Assembly: GCA_945871805.1 (NCBI GenBank) | Contig: CAMBXE010000009.1 | Location: 1-46,896, forward strand | DNA length: 46,896 bases | Source of the DNA: Rhizobium sp. Q54 | Lineage (GTDB): Bacteria; Pseudomonadota; Alphaproteobacteria; Rickettsiales; UBA1997 | Reading direction: 5' to 3' | In this document: piece after piece, positions 16,779 through 25,135 of the stretch | Position numbering within the stretch: position 1 is the first letter of the stretch | Layout of the letters: the number at the start of each line of letters is the position of its first letter | Translations under genes and position numbers: made by a program | The notes under the pieces: generated by a model | Seen by the model: only the letters and a program-made list of their open reading frames with translations | Told to the model about the DNA's origin: nothing | Database searches by the model: none

Positions 16779-17359
16779 ACCCCGCAACAAGTGCGGGGTG
16801 ACAAACCAGGTGTGCAAGGTGAAAGACCTGGTGTGCAAGGTGAAAGACCTGGTGCGCGGGGTGAAGACTAAATGTGCGAGGCGATAGAACTGGTGCGTGA
16901 GTTGAAAGACCGAGTGTGCAAGGTAACAGACTGAATGTGTTAGGTGACGCTGGATGTGTGGGATGAAAGACTGAATGCGTTAGGTGACGCTGGATGTGTG
17001 GGATGAAAGACTGAATGTGTTAGGTGACGCTGGATGTGTGGGGCGACGCTTCTGTGGCGCTTTATCCAGCCTACTCATCCAGTCTGTCATTCCGTGCACC
17101 CAGTCTGTCAACCAACACACCAAGTTTATCACTCCACGCATCTGGTCTGTCATTCCCCATGTCCAGTCTACTCTGCATACTCAGTCTAATCACTCCTCAC
17201 ACCAAGACTAATCGGCACATACCCAGTCTGATACTCCGCGCACCAAGACTAACTCGCGCATACCCAGTCTGGTCACCACACACACCCGGTTTGTCACCCC
17301 GCACACCCGGTTTGTCACGCCGCACACCCAGTTTGTCACCCCGCACTTGTTGCGGGGTC
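16779..17359. repeat. Family B element 2: facing tandem arrays bounded by inverted half-cores
   Basis: The gap 16769-17381 holds no gene. It begins with ACCCCGCAACAAGTGCGGGG at 16779 and ends with CCCCGCACTTGTTGCGGGG at about 17357. From the left, 19-21-bp units run inward (GGTGACAAACCAGGTGTGCA, then variants with GTGAAAGACC). From the right, complementary units run inward (CACACCCGGTTTGTCACCCC). At 16929-17047 three nearly identical copies of a 40-bp double unit are present, a higher-order repeat. The arms meet near 17050-17075. Confidence 0.9.
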
Positions 17360-17381
17360 TATTTTTTAAAAACCAAAATAA

Positions 17382-18338
17382 ATGTCTGATCTTCCTATCG
17401 ATCTCGAACAAGAAATTATCCGCCTGAAAAAAGAGCAGAATGCGGTAATTCTCGCGCATTTTTATCAGGATTCTGAGATTCAGGATATTGCCGACTTCAT
17501 TGGCGATTCTCTTGATCTCTCTCGCAAAGCCGCGGCGACAGATGCCGACACAATTATTTTCTGCGGCGTAAAATTTATGGCCGAAGTTGCAAAAATTCTT
17601 TCGCCAAAAAAACGTGTTTTGATTCCAGATTTAAAAGCTGGTTGCTCGCTCGAAGATTCATGTCAGCCGATTCCTTTTGCTGAATTTAAGAAAAAACATC
17701 CGAAGGCAATCGTGGTGACTTACATCAATTGCTCTGCAGAGATAAAGGCTTTGTCGGATATCATTGTCACCTCCTCAAACGCTAAAAAAATCATTGAAAA
17801 TATTCCGGTGGATCAAGAAATCATCTTCGCACCCGATCAACATCTCGGCCGCTATTTAGAAAAAATCACCGGCAGAAAAATGATTTTATGGAATGGAAGT
17901 TGCGTCGTTCACGAACAATTCAGCGAAAAAGAATTGGTAAAATTAATCGCTAATCACCCTCAAGCAAAAGTCATCGCCCACCCAGAATGCCCTGAAAGCC
18001 TGCTTTCGCACGCACATCACATTGGCTCAACTTCTTCTTTGTTAAAATTTACGCAGGAAAATCAGGGCGGAGAATTTATTGTTTTGACCGAGCCTCACAT
18101 CATTCACCAAATGACGCAAAAAAATCCTTCAGCGAAATTTTACGATTGTCCTTTTGTCGACAAAGCTGGCTGCACACTTTGCAATACCTGCCCTTACATG
18201 CAGTTGAATAACTTGGAGAAACTTTATTTGATTTTGCGTGACGGTGATAAAGCGCAGTTTGGTGGGGAGTTACAGATGGATGAGGCTTTGAGAATCAGGG
18301 CGGAGAAGCCTTTGCGGAAGATGCTTTCGATGTCTTAA
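17382..18338 (+). CDS. nadA: Quinolinate synthase NadA
   Basis: 318 residues. NadA condenses iminoaspartate with dihydroxyacetone phosphate to quinolinate in de novo NAD synthesis, using a 4Fe-4S cluster. Its three domains show HFYQDSEIQDIADFIGDSL, YINCSAEIKALSDIIVTSSN and FAPDQHLGRYL. Probable cluster cysteines are in FCGVKFMAE (~65), HPECPES (~205) and CNTCPYMQLN (~275). nadB and nadC are not adjacent. The start follows the edge of the family B repeat by about 20 bp, so its promoter must lie in or near repeat DNA. Confidence 0.95.
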   Translation: MSDLPIDLEQEIIRLKKEQNAVILAHFYQDSEIQDIADFIGDSLDLSRKAAATDADTIIFCGVKFMAEVAKILSPKKRVLIPDLKAGCSLEDSCQPIPFAEFKKKHPKAIVVTYINCSAEIKALSDIIVTSSNAKKIIENIPVDQEIIFAPDQHLGRYLEKITGRKMILWNGSCVVHEQFSEKELVKLIANHPQAKVIAHPECPESLLSHAHHIGSTSSLLKFTQENQGGEFIVLTEPHIIHQMTQKNPSAKFYDCPFVDKAGCTLCNTCPYMQLNNLEKLYLILRDGDKAQFGGELQMDEALRIRAEKPLRKMLSMS

Positions 18339-18344
18339 TTTACC

Positions 18345-18396
18345 TCGTTCTTTCCGCGTCATCCCCGCGAAAGCGGGGATGACGCGGAAAGAACGA
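18345..18396. terminator. Perfect 24-bp hairpin between convergent nadA and rnc (family A copy 3)
   Basis: 24 perfectly paired bases with a GAAA loop. The inner part (GTCATCCCCGC GAAA GCGGGGATGAC) is a family A half-element and the outer part (TCGTTCTTTCCGC) is unrelated. It sits between the ends of two convergent genes, so it may stop transcription both ways; it lacks a clear T-tract on the plus side. Confidence 0.75.
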
Positions 18397-18405
18397 AGAC
18401 AGAAT

Positions 18406-19089
18406 CTATTTCAACAATTGCTCCAAAGCCAGTTTCGCCACCAACTTCTGAGCCTCTTTCTTCGACTTCCCTGACGCAGAAAATTTCCGATCATTCGGCG
18501 GAATTTTTACCGTCGAAGTAAATGTTGGCGCGTGATCTAAGCCGCCATCTTTTACAGTTTCATATTGTGGAAGCTGCTTGGTTCTAACCTGCACCAATTC
18601 TTGCAATTCTGAAACCGGATCTTTCGGCGGAAGAATATCTCGCTCAAAAAATGACTGCCAAAATTTGATAATAAAAGCCTTAGCTTCGGCATAATTTGAA
18701 TCGAGATAAATCGCGCCAATCAAGGCTTCGAGGGCATTTTCAAGATTACGTTTATTAGTTTTTCCGCCGAGTTTTCTTTCTCCATTACTGATCTGCAAAA
18801 CTTCTGTAAGGCCAATTAAAAGCGCGACTTCAGCTAAAGTTTCCCCAGAAACCAAAGCGGCTTGACGCTTAGAGAGCGAGCCTTCCATCTCACCCGGATA
18901 TTTCTGCATTAGAAACTCGCCGATGATCAAACTAAGAACTTTGTCACCCAAAAATTCTAGTCTCTGATAATTTGGACGATCCGAATGATCCTTAGAAAGA
19001 CTTGGATGAGTAAGCGCCTCCTCCATCAATTTCTGATTAGTAAAATAGTAAGAAATTTTCGCGCAAAAATTTTTGAAATCTTGATTCAT
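18406..19089 (-). CDS. rnc: Ribonuclease III
   Basis: 227 residues. The catalytic helix is YQRLEFLGDKVLSLIIGEFL, with the conserved Glu and Asp. LENALEALIGAIYLDSNY is the second metal-site segment. The double-stranded-RNA-binding domain fills the C-terminal third (DPVSELQELVQVRTKQLPQY to KEAQKLVAKLALEQLL). It cleaves rRNA precursors and structured mRNAs. Its ATG overlaps the stop of the upstream lipoprotein gene by 1 nt (TAATG). The common era partner is absent; lepB is elsewhere in the window (39323). Confidence 0.96.
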   Translation of the reverse strand: MNQDFKNFCAKISYYFTNQKLMEEALTHPSLSKDHSDRPNYQRLEFLGDKVLSLIIGEFLMQKYPGEMEGSLSKRQAALVSGETLAEVALLIGLTEVLQISNGERKLGGKTNKRNLENALEALIGAIYLDSNYAEAKAFIIKFWQSFFERDILPPKDPVSELQELVQVRTKQLPQYETVKDGGLDHAPTFTSTVKIPPNDRKFSASGKSKKEAQKLVAKLALEQLLK

Positions 19090-19370
19090 TATTCCTCGAT
19101 GTAAGTCACTGCCTCGCCGTCATGCACCAGGATATATTTGGTGTTTAGAAAGGTTTTGTAAGAATAGATGTAATCACCTGTGTAGTAATTGCAGACGAAT
19201 TTCTTTTTCACTCGATTGTAAGTTTCGCTGTCAACTACCGATACGCCCCAAGATTGGTAATATGATTTCGCCAGATTTCGATCATATTCTAACACCCTAA
19301 CGCAACCTGCGCGATCAATGCTTAAGCAAGAAAAGAGGGGCAACAGAAAGAGAATAAAAATTTTCTTCAT
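19089..19370 (-). CDS. Small putative lipoprotein
   Basis: 93 residues with the signal KKIFILFLLPLFSCLS (lipobox Cys15). The mature part has two further Cys (AGCVRV and FVCNYY) and is rich in Tyr. There is no recognised domain. It overlaps rnc by 1 nt and follows dprA by 22 bp, so it is in the dprA-rnc transcript. It resembles other tiny lipoproteins of alphaproteobacteria, but this is not specific. Confidence 0.7.
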   Translation of the reverse strand: MKKIFILFLLPLFSCLSIDRAGCVRVLEYDRNLAKSYYQSWGVSVVDSETYNRVKKKFVCNYYTGDYIYSYKTFLNTKYILVHDGEAVTYIEE

Positions 19371-19392
19371 TTGAAATATTTTGGACTATTTT

Positions 19393-20484
19393 TTAGGGAG
19401 ATAAAATTGCCGCTTTGCCGAAATTCATCTCGATTTTATCCTCCATTTCGAGCTCGATTAAAGCAATGTTTACAAGCTTCGGCGACAGTCGAAGTTCTTG
19501 CACAATGTCGTCAATCGCTACTGGAACGTGATTCAATTTTTGTAAAATTTCTTCGCGAATTTTTTTAATGTCATCGTCATTAATTCGCTGCTCGCTCACA
19601 GGCTCTGGTAGTTTTTCACTAACATTCCCACGCTCTTGATGCGTTCTTAAATGCGGAAAACTACTCAGAAAATCTTCGACATTTTCAAAAATTGTTGCGC
19701 CGTCTTTGATCAAACGATTAGTGCCTTTGCATCTTAAATCGAAAGGAGATCCCGGAACCGCAAACACCTCTCGGCCCTGCTCTGTCGCAAAACGCGCCGT
19801 GCTTAAACTTCCGGATCTAAGACCGGCCTCAACAACAATTGTTGCGAGCGACAAGCCCGAAATAAGGCGATTACGCTGAATAAAATTTTCCTTCAATGGC
19901 GCGGCGTTAAAAGGGAATTCGCTGATGAGTAAACCGTACTCAACAATGTGCCGGTAAAGCTCTTCATTCTCCTTTGGATAAGTTGTGTTAATACCGCCAG
20001 CAATCACGCCAATTGTTCCGCTCATGATCGCAGCCTCATGCGCCGCGGCATCAATGCCACGAGCCATTCCAGACACAATAATTAATGAGTGATTTCCGAT
20101 GTCGACAGCAATTGATCGCGCAAAATTAATTGAATTTAGCGAAGCATTTCTCGCGCCAACTATTGCCACAGAGTTGCGCTGCAAAAAATCCACTTCGCCT
20201 TTAACGGTTAAAACCGGCGGAGATCCAGGAATTTCTCGCAAAGATTGCGGATAATTTTCGTCAGAAAATAACAAAAGTTGTGCGCCAAAATTTTCGATTT
20301 CTTCCAACTCTTTTTCAGCTTTTTCTTTGCTGCAAAGCACAACATTACTCTTCAATTCAGAAACGCGTTCGAGTGCTCGTGTTGCTGTATCAAAGGCTTC
20401 AATTAAACGGAAAAATGTAACGGAGCCGACATTCTCGCTTCTCGCAAGACGCAGCCAATTGATCTTCTCTAGGGTTTTTGTCAT
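19393..20484 (-). CDS. dprA: DNA-processing protein DprA (Smf)
   Basis: 363 residues. The Rossmann-like core carries VAIVGARNAS, VSGMARGIDAAAHEAAI, GVIAGGINTTYPKEN and ISEFPF, all typical DprA signatures. A C-terminal winged helix (~300-363) contains LNHVPVAIDDIVQELRLS. An N-terminal SAM-like helical part comes first. DprA binds incoming single-stranded DNA and loads RecA during natural transformation. Its presence beside other possible uptake parts (a pilin-like gene at 31857) hints at competence but does not prove it. Confidence 0.94.
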   Translation of the reverse strand: MTKTLEKINWLRLARSENVGSVTFFRLIEAFDTATRALERVSELKSNVVLCSKEKAEKELEEIENFGAQLLLFSDENYPQSLREIPGSPPVLTVKGEVDFLQRNSVAIVGARNASLNSINFARSIAVDIGNHSLIIVSGMARGIDAAAHEAAIMSGTIGVIAGGINTTYPKENEELYRHIVEYGLLISEFPFNAAPLKENFIQRNRLISGLSLATIVVEAGLRSGSLSTARFATEQGREVFAVPGSPFDLRCKGTNRLIKDGATIFENVEDFLSSFPHLRTHQERGNVSEKLPEPVSEQRINDDDIKKIREEILQKLNHVPVAIDDIVQELRLSPKLVNIALIELEMEDKIEMNFGKAAILSP

Positions 20485-20504
20485 TGGGTATGGGGTTTAG
20501 TTGG

Positions 20505-21281
20505 TTAGTGTTTAATGCGATATCCCTTGCGAATCATCTGTAGAAGGACGACCGCGAGCAATAAGTTCAAAATCAAAATATAAATTATTCCTGTCAAGAG
20601 GCTGGTGTCACTTTGTCCGGTGATTGAAAAACGAAAGCCGTCAATCATGTAAAAAAATGGATTTACGTGAGAAACTTTTTGCCAAAATTCTGGCAAAGAA
20701 TTTGTTGAGTAAAACGTGCCCGACAAGAATGTTAAAGGCGTGATGACATAGCTCGTCATTGCCGACATCTTGTCGAAAGTCTCAGAAAAAATTCCGCACA
20801 AGACTCCGAGCAAACCAAGAAACATGCAGGAAAAAGTAAGATAAAAAACTACGCCAAGAAAACTGTGAATCGACAAAGTAACAAAAAATGAGATCACTAC
20901 AAAAGAAACAATCGCCACACAAATCCCGCGCAAAATCGCGCCAACAGTGAACGCAAAAAGAAGTTCAAACGCGCCGAGCGGCGGCATTAAATAATCAACA
21001 ATGTGACCCATCACCCGACCCATCACGAAAGACGAAGCGGAATTCGCAAAAGCATTTTGCATCGCCGCCATCATGATCAGCCCAGCAGACATAAAGATAG
21101 CGAATGGAACGCCATTAATATTTTCAATCTGATGTCCGACCGAAAGTGAAAAAACGGCAAGAAATAAAATAATATTTACAACCGGTGAAAAAAGCGTTTG
21201 GTGATAAACTTTTAAGAAGCGTAAAGTTTCTTTCTTCAGTAAGGTAAAGGCACCAAACCAGTTGATTCTAGAGCAAAGCAT
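20505..21281 (-). CDS. ABC-2 type transporter permease (YadH/NodJ family)
   Basis: 258 residues with six hydrophobic segments. The ABC-2 signature covers FLSGTFYSTNSLPEFWQKVS and NPFFYMIDGFRF near the C-terminus. Family members export polysaccharide, lipo-oligosaccharide or drugs with a separate ATPase. No ATPase gene is adjacent, so it must pair with one elsewhere. It is the first gene of the minus-strand run to rnc and is divergent from pheS with a 30-bp gap. Confidence 0.88.
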   Translation of the reverse strand: MLCSRINWFGAFTLLKKETLRFLKVYHQTLFSPVVNIILFLAVFSLSVGHQIENINGVPFAIFMSAGLIMMAAMQNAFANSASSFVMGRVMGHIVDYLMPPLGAFELLFAFTVGAILRGICVAIVSFVVISFFVTLSIHSFLGVVFYLTFSCMFLGLLGVLCGIFSETFDKMSAMTSYVITPLTFLSGTFYSTNSLPEFWQKVSHVNPFFYMIDGFRFSITGQSDTSLLTGIIYILILNLLLAVVLLQMIRKGYRIKH

Positions 21282-21311
21282 GTATTTTGTGATTTCAATT
21301 TTTTAAAAAAT

Positions 21312-22343
21312 ATGACTCTAGAAAAACTTTCATCCGAATTCAATTCGCAAATTTCAGAAATTTCAAACAAGCAACAGCTCGAAGAAATTCGTATTAATTT
21401 TTTAGGAAAAAAAGGCTCAGTAACTGAACTTTTTTCTCAGCTAAAAAATCTTGTCGGCGAAGAAAAAAAATCTTTTGGCGCCTCCATTAACTTAATTCGC
21501 AACGAAATCACTAAAAAGATCGACGCTAAAAAAGACGAGTTCGAAAACGCAGAATTAAACGAAAAATTGCAGGGCGAAAAAATCGATTTAAGCGCGCCAA
21601 TTCGCAAAGAAAATCGCGGACTTCTTCACCCGATCAGCAAAGTAAAACAAGAGATTGAAGAAATTTTTTCCTCACTTGGATTTGAATTTGCGCAGGGCCC
21701 AGAACTTGAAGACGACTTCCACAATTTCACCGCGCTCAACATGCCGGCCGACCATCCTGCACGCCAAATGCAGGACACTTTTTATCTGCAAAATTCCGAG
21801 CTTTTGTTGCGCACTCACACTTCGAATACGCAAATCAGAAAAATGCGTAACTCGCAGCCGCCTTTGAAAATAGCGGCTCTGGGCCGAGTTTTTCGTCGCG
21901 ATTCTGATCAAACTCACACTCCAATGTTTCACCAAGTTGAAGGATTTGTCGTCGACGAATCTGCAAATATGGGAAATTTAAAATGGGTTTTGGAGCAGTT
22001 TCTGCAAGCCTTCTTCGAGGTTAAGAATGTTGAGTTGCGTTTTCGTCCAAGCTTCTTTCCATTCACCGAACCTTCAGCAGAAGTCGACATTAATTACTCA
22101 ATCGAGAATGGCAGAATCAAGATTGGAAACACTTCCTTTGGGGGCGACAAATTCATGGAAATCCTGGGCTGCGGCATGATTCACCGTAACGTACTTTCGA
22201 ACTGCAACATCGACCCAGAAAAATTCCAAGGCTTCGCTTTCGGCATTGGCGTTGAACGTTTAGCAATGCTGAAATATGGAATTACTGACCTAAGAATGCT
22301 CTTCGAAAATGACGTGCGCTTTTTAAAGCATTTTGGATTTTAA
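21312..22343 (+). CDS. pheS: Phenylalanyl-tRNA synthetase alpha subunit
   Basis: 343 residues. An N-terminal coiled coil (~1-85) binds tRNA-Phe. The class II core then has the motif 1 region (ALNMPADHPARQMQDTFYL), motif 2 (VFRRDSDQTHTPMFHQVEG), and motif 3 (GFAFGIGVERLAMLKYGI). It forms the alpha2beta2 enzyme with PheT. pheT normally follows directly but is absent here; repeats of families C and A follow instead. The stop codon TAA (22341-22343) overlaps the first bases of the family C element. Confidence 0.96.
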   Translation: MTLEKLSSEFNSQISEISNKQQLEEIRINFLGKKGSVTELFSQLKNLVGEEKKSFGASINLIRNEITKKIDAKKDEFENAELNEKLQGEKIDLSAPIRKENRGLLHPISKVKQEIEEIFSSLGFEFAQGPELEDDFHNFTALNMPADHPARQMQDTFYLQNSELLLRTHTSNTQIRKMRNSQPPLKIAALGRVFRRDSDQTHTPMFHQVEGFVVDESANMGNLKWVLEQFLQAFFEVKNVELRFRPSFFPFTEPSAEVDINYSIENGRIKIGNTSFGGDKFMEILGCGMIHRNVLSNCNIDPEKFQGFAFGIGVERLAMLKYGITDLRMLFENDVRFLKHFGF

Positions 22344-22507
22344 CCCAGATCCGTTATTAGAATTGCGACAATATCTCGCTAACCCTTAATTCTATTAGTC
22401 TCGGGCGAGCACCGCACCGGAAGCGTAGGAGAGGAGCGGAGAGCGAGGCTAATAGAATCAATGGTTAGTAGAGATAATGGCGTGATTCTAATGACGGATC
22501 TGGGTTT
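22342..22507. repeat. Family C palindromic element, complete copy
   Basis: 166 bp with long terminal inverted repeats of about 57 bp. The left begins AACCCAGATCCGTTATTAG and the right ends ACGGATCTGGGTTT. The arms also share TTAATTCTATTAG-like inner ends. The interior (about 22400-22447) is GC-rich and forms its own hairpin (CGGGCGAGCACCGCACCGG). A second long copy runs off the right edge at 46748. Confidence 0.92.
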
Positions 22508-22513
22508 AAAACC

Positions 22514-22595
22514 TTTCCTGGATCCCCGCCTTCGCGGGGATGACGTTGAACCTAATCGTGCCGCGTCATCCCCGCGAAGGCGGGGATCCAGGAAA
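22514..22595. repeat. Family A palindromic repeat, copy 4 (reversed arm order)
   Basis: Arms at about 22514-22543 and 22565-22595 are perfect complements (TTTCCTGGATCCCCGCCTTC and onward to GGGGATGACG). In copies 1 and 2 the CTGG ends face inward; here they face outward and GTCAT faces inward. It lies 7 bp after family C copy 1. Confidence 0.9.
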
Positions 22596-22622
22596 CTTGC
22601 ATTTCTATTCACGCTACAAAAT

Positions 22623-22931
22623 ATGCCGCGGATGTCGCAGAGAAAAAATTCCTACAAATTTCTAATCGCTCTTCTGCTCGCTATTTTCCTAATCGGAAGA
22701 GGCGTGGCTTTGCAGCATTCTTTTTCTCACGACCAAGATCATTCGCACAAAACAGAACATTGTTCCGTCTGTTCTTTTTCAAATTTTAGTAGCGGCGGCA
22801 CAGAGCCGCAGAGTTTGATTTTTGTTGTTACTGCTTTTCTTCTGCTGATTTCTTCGCGTGAATTTAGTCGCGTAAAACTTTCTTACCTCCTCTCTTCTCG
22901 CTGCTCTCGCGCCCCTCCAAGAATTTCTTAG
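22623..22931 (+). CDS. Small His/Cys-rich membrane protein upstream of TonB receptor
   Basis: 102 residues from the ATG at 22623; earlier in-frame starts read through repeat DNA and are rejected. A hydrophobic segment (FLIALLLAIFLIGRGVAL) is followed by HSFSHDQDHSHKTEH and CSVC, then a second hydrophobic segment (LIFVVTAFLLLISS) and a basic tail. The His cluster plus CxxC suggests metal binding. The layout recalls DUF2946-type small proteins found beside TonB-dependent receptors, a family link that is inference. No strong ribosome site is seen before the start. Confidence 0.6.
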   Translation: MPRMSQRKNSYKFLIALLLAIFLIGRGVALQHSFSHDQDHSHKTEHCSVCSFSNFSSGGTEPQSLIFVVTAFLLLISSREFSRVKLSYLLSSRCSRAPPRIS

Positions 22932-22933
22932 AA

Positions 22934-22979
22934 CGTTTAGACGGTCACCCTTCGATAAGCTCGGGGTTACCTAGACGCA
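22934..22979. repeat. Hairpin repeat before the TonB receptor gene
   Basis: GGTCACCC and GGGTTACC arms, extended by CGTTTAG and CTAGACG, surround TTCGATAAGCTCG. This resembles the widespread GTCACCCTTCGA..GCTCAGGGTGAC class of palindromes. It lies 3 bp after one stop and 18 bp before the next start. Confidence 0.65.
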
Positions 22980-22997
22980 ATTTAAGAAATTTATTTA

Positions 22998-25070
22998 ATG
23001 AAAAAACTACTCCTTCTCCTTCTGTTTGCTGGCCAAACAGCCTTCGCCGCCGAAACTTGGAACTACGAAATCACAGCAAAAAAACTCGACGAATCGCGCA
23101 ATAAACTTTCGCCAAAAACTGGCGGAAGCTCGTTTTCATTTGATCAAAAAGCGGTCGAAAATTTGCCGCAAGGACAAATGACCGGAATGGATCAAGTCTT
23201 GCTGCGCGCACCTGGCGTGGCGCAAAATGCACACGGACAACTTTACGTGCGCGGCGATCACGCCAATCTGCAATATCGCATTAATGGCGTAATGTTGCCG
23301 GAAGGCGTGACGGGTTTTGGTCAGGTGCTCGACACACATTTCGCCGACAAAATTGATTTACTCACCGGCGCAATGCCAGCACAGTACGGGCTTCGTACCG
23401 CCGGGGTAATCGATATTAAAACCAAAGGCGGAAAATTCGAAAAAAATGGCTACTCAGAATTAATGACTGGGCAAAATAATGACTTCGGTGCCAATCAACA
23501 AATCAGCGGCTCAAAAGGCAATTTAAATTACTACCTAAGCGCTACTTATTTGCAGAATAATCGCGGTCTCGAACCTCCAACTGCAGCACGCAAAGCAATT
23601 CACAACGACACCCAACAAAACAAACTTTTTGGATATTTTTCTTATCTGCTAGACGCCTCAAAACGCCTGAGTTTTATTGTTGGAAATGCCGACAGTCGCT
23701 ACCAAATTCCCAATAATCCTGGGCAAGAAACTTCTTACGATTTGAGCGGAAATGATTCTTTCAATTCGCGCAATTTGAGCCAAATGCAAAAAGAATCGAA
23801 CCGCTACGCAATCGCGACTTTACAAGGCGTAAGCGACTCAGACATTGATTACCAAATCTCTGCTTTCACCCGTTACAGCGGACTTGATTACCGCTCAGAT
23901 TACGTCGGCGATTTGATGATTAACGGCAGCGCTTCCAATCTTGATCGCTCAAGCTTTGCCAGTGGTTTGCAAGGTGATTTCAGTAAGAAATTAAATGAAA
24001 AAAATACCCTGCGCACCGGTTTTTATTTCAACAATGAGCGCAATCACTCCTCCACCGAGAATTACGTTTTTGACGTTGATTCTAACGGCGATCAAACCTC
24101 AACCGACCCTCGTCAAATCAATGAAATCGCCAACAAAACTTCACAAGTTTACAGCTTGTATTTGCAAAATGAGTGGAAGGCTTTGGATGATTTAAGCATC
24201 AATTACGGCGCACGTTTTGATGCCGCGCACGCTTACACCAACGAATCGCAACTCAGTCCTCGCCTCAATGCAAATTACGACCTGAGCAAAAAAACCAAAA
24301 TCCACGCCGGATTTTCGCGTTACTTCACTCCTGCTCCAGTTGCAAAAATGTCACAAACTTCACTTGCCTCCTTCTCTGGCACAACCAACGAAGCTGAGGG
24401 AAATTTAGAAAGTTACGGCAAGTTGCGCGCTGAACGCACAAGCTACTACGACGTCGGAGTTTCGCATCAAGTTGACGAAAATCTGACTCTCGGAATTGAC
24501 GGCTACTACAAAAAAATCAGAAACATGATTGACGAACACCAGTTCGGCAACGCAATGATTTACGTACCTTTCAACTTTCAGCAGGGGAAAGTTTTCGGTG
24601 CAGAATTTACCGCCGATTACCGTAAGAAAAATTTCAGTTCTTACTTTAATCTCGGCCTACAAAAAGCCTTCGCCCACAATATTATTTCCAATCAATATAT
24701 TCACGAAGCGGAAGAAATTGAATATATTTCAAAACACAATATTGCGCCGGATCACTTGCAAACAATGACTGCTTCCGCAGGCGCTGCTTACAATTGGTTG
24801 GGAACTAAAATTTCTGGCGACGTGATTTACGCTTCTGGACTTCGCACCGGCGACAATAACCGCAACACAATGCCGGCCTACACAATCTTCAACAGCGCGA
24901 TCGCGCGTGATTTTGATTTACCGCGAATCGGCAAAATAAATTTCCGTCTCGCTGGCGTAAATTTAACTGACAAAACTTACCGCTTTAGCAATGGTTCGGG
25001 AATTGGAGTTAACGCTTCGCAATACGGAATGCGACGAACATTTTACTTAATTGTGAGCAAATCATTTTAA
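22998..25070 (+). CDS. TonB-dependent outer-membrane receptor
   Basis: 690 residues. The signal is KKLLLLLLFAGQTAFA. The plug domain (~45-150) has NLPQGQMTGMDQVLLRAPGV, YRINGVMLPEGVTGFGQVLD and GLRTAGVIDIKTKGG. The rest is a 22-stranded-barrel pattern of alternating residues with Tyr-rich girdles. It ends YGMRRTFYLIVSKSF, with the terminal Phe used for outer-membrane insertion. It imports a substrate bound too tightly or too large for porins. The small His-rich protein upstream and TonB downstream suggest a metal or metal complex (inference). LNLTLGIDGYYKKIRN-type segments (here ENLTLGIDGYYKKIRNMI) are standard for the family. Confidence 0.93.
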   Translation: MKKLLLLLLFAGQTAFAAETWNYEITAKKLDESRNKLSPKTGGSSFSFDQKAVENLPQGQMTGMDQVLLRAPGVAQNAHGQLYVRGDHANLQYRINGVMLPEGVTGFGQVLDTHFADKIDLLTGAMPAQYGLRTAGVIDIKTKGGKFEKNGYSELMTGQNNDFGANQQISGSKGNLNYYLSATYLQNNRGLEPPTAARKAIHNDTQQNKLFGYFSYLLDASKRLSFIVGNADSRYQIPNNPGQETSYDLSGNDSFNSRNLSQMQKESNRYAIATLQGVSDSDIDYQISAFTRYSGLDYRSDYVGDLMINGSASNLDRSSFASGLQGDFSKKLNEKNTLRTGFYFNNERNHSSTENYVFDVDSNGDQTSTDPRQINEIANKTSQVYSLYLQNEWKALDDLSINYGARFDAAHAYTNESQLSPRLNANYDLSKKTKIHAGFSRYFTPAPVAKMSQTSLASFSGTTNEAEGNLESYGKLRAERTSYYDVGVSHQVDENLTLGIDGYYKKIRNMIDEHQFGNAMIYVPFNFQQGKVFGAEFTADYRKKNFSSYFNLGLQKAFAHNIISNQYIHEAEEIEYISKHNIAPDHLQTMTASAGAAYNWLGTKISGDVIYASGLRTGDNNRNTMPAYTIFNSAIARDFDLPRIGKINFRLAGVNLTDKTYRFSNGSGIGVNASQYGMRRTFYLIVSKSF

Positions 25071-25135
25071 AAAACTTTGCTCGACTGACGAAAAAAAACT
25101 GAATCCAACCCTTTATTCTTAAGCTTTTAAGACAG

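Noticed and set aside
16800-17340. Secreted or repetitive proteins read from the arrays
   Set aside because: Open frames here encode only low-complexity peptides made of the tandem unit, change frame with unit length, and lack start signals. They exist on both strands because the repeats lack stops in several frames.
22461-22622. Extension of the small His-rich gene through the repeats
   Set aside because: The extra 54 residues are read from family C and A repeats (for example DPRLRGDD), a common annotation artefact.
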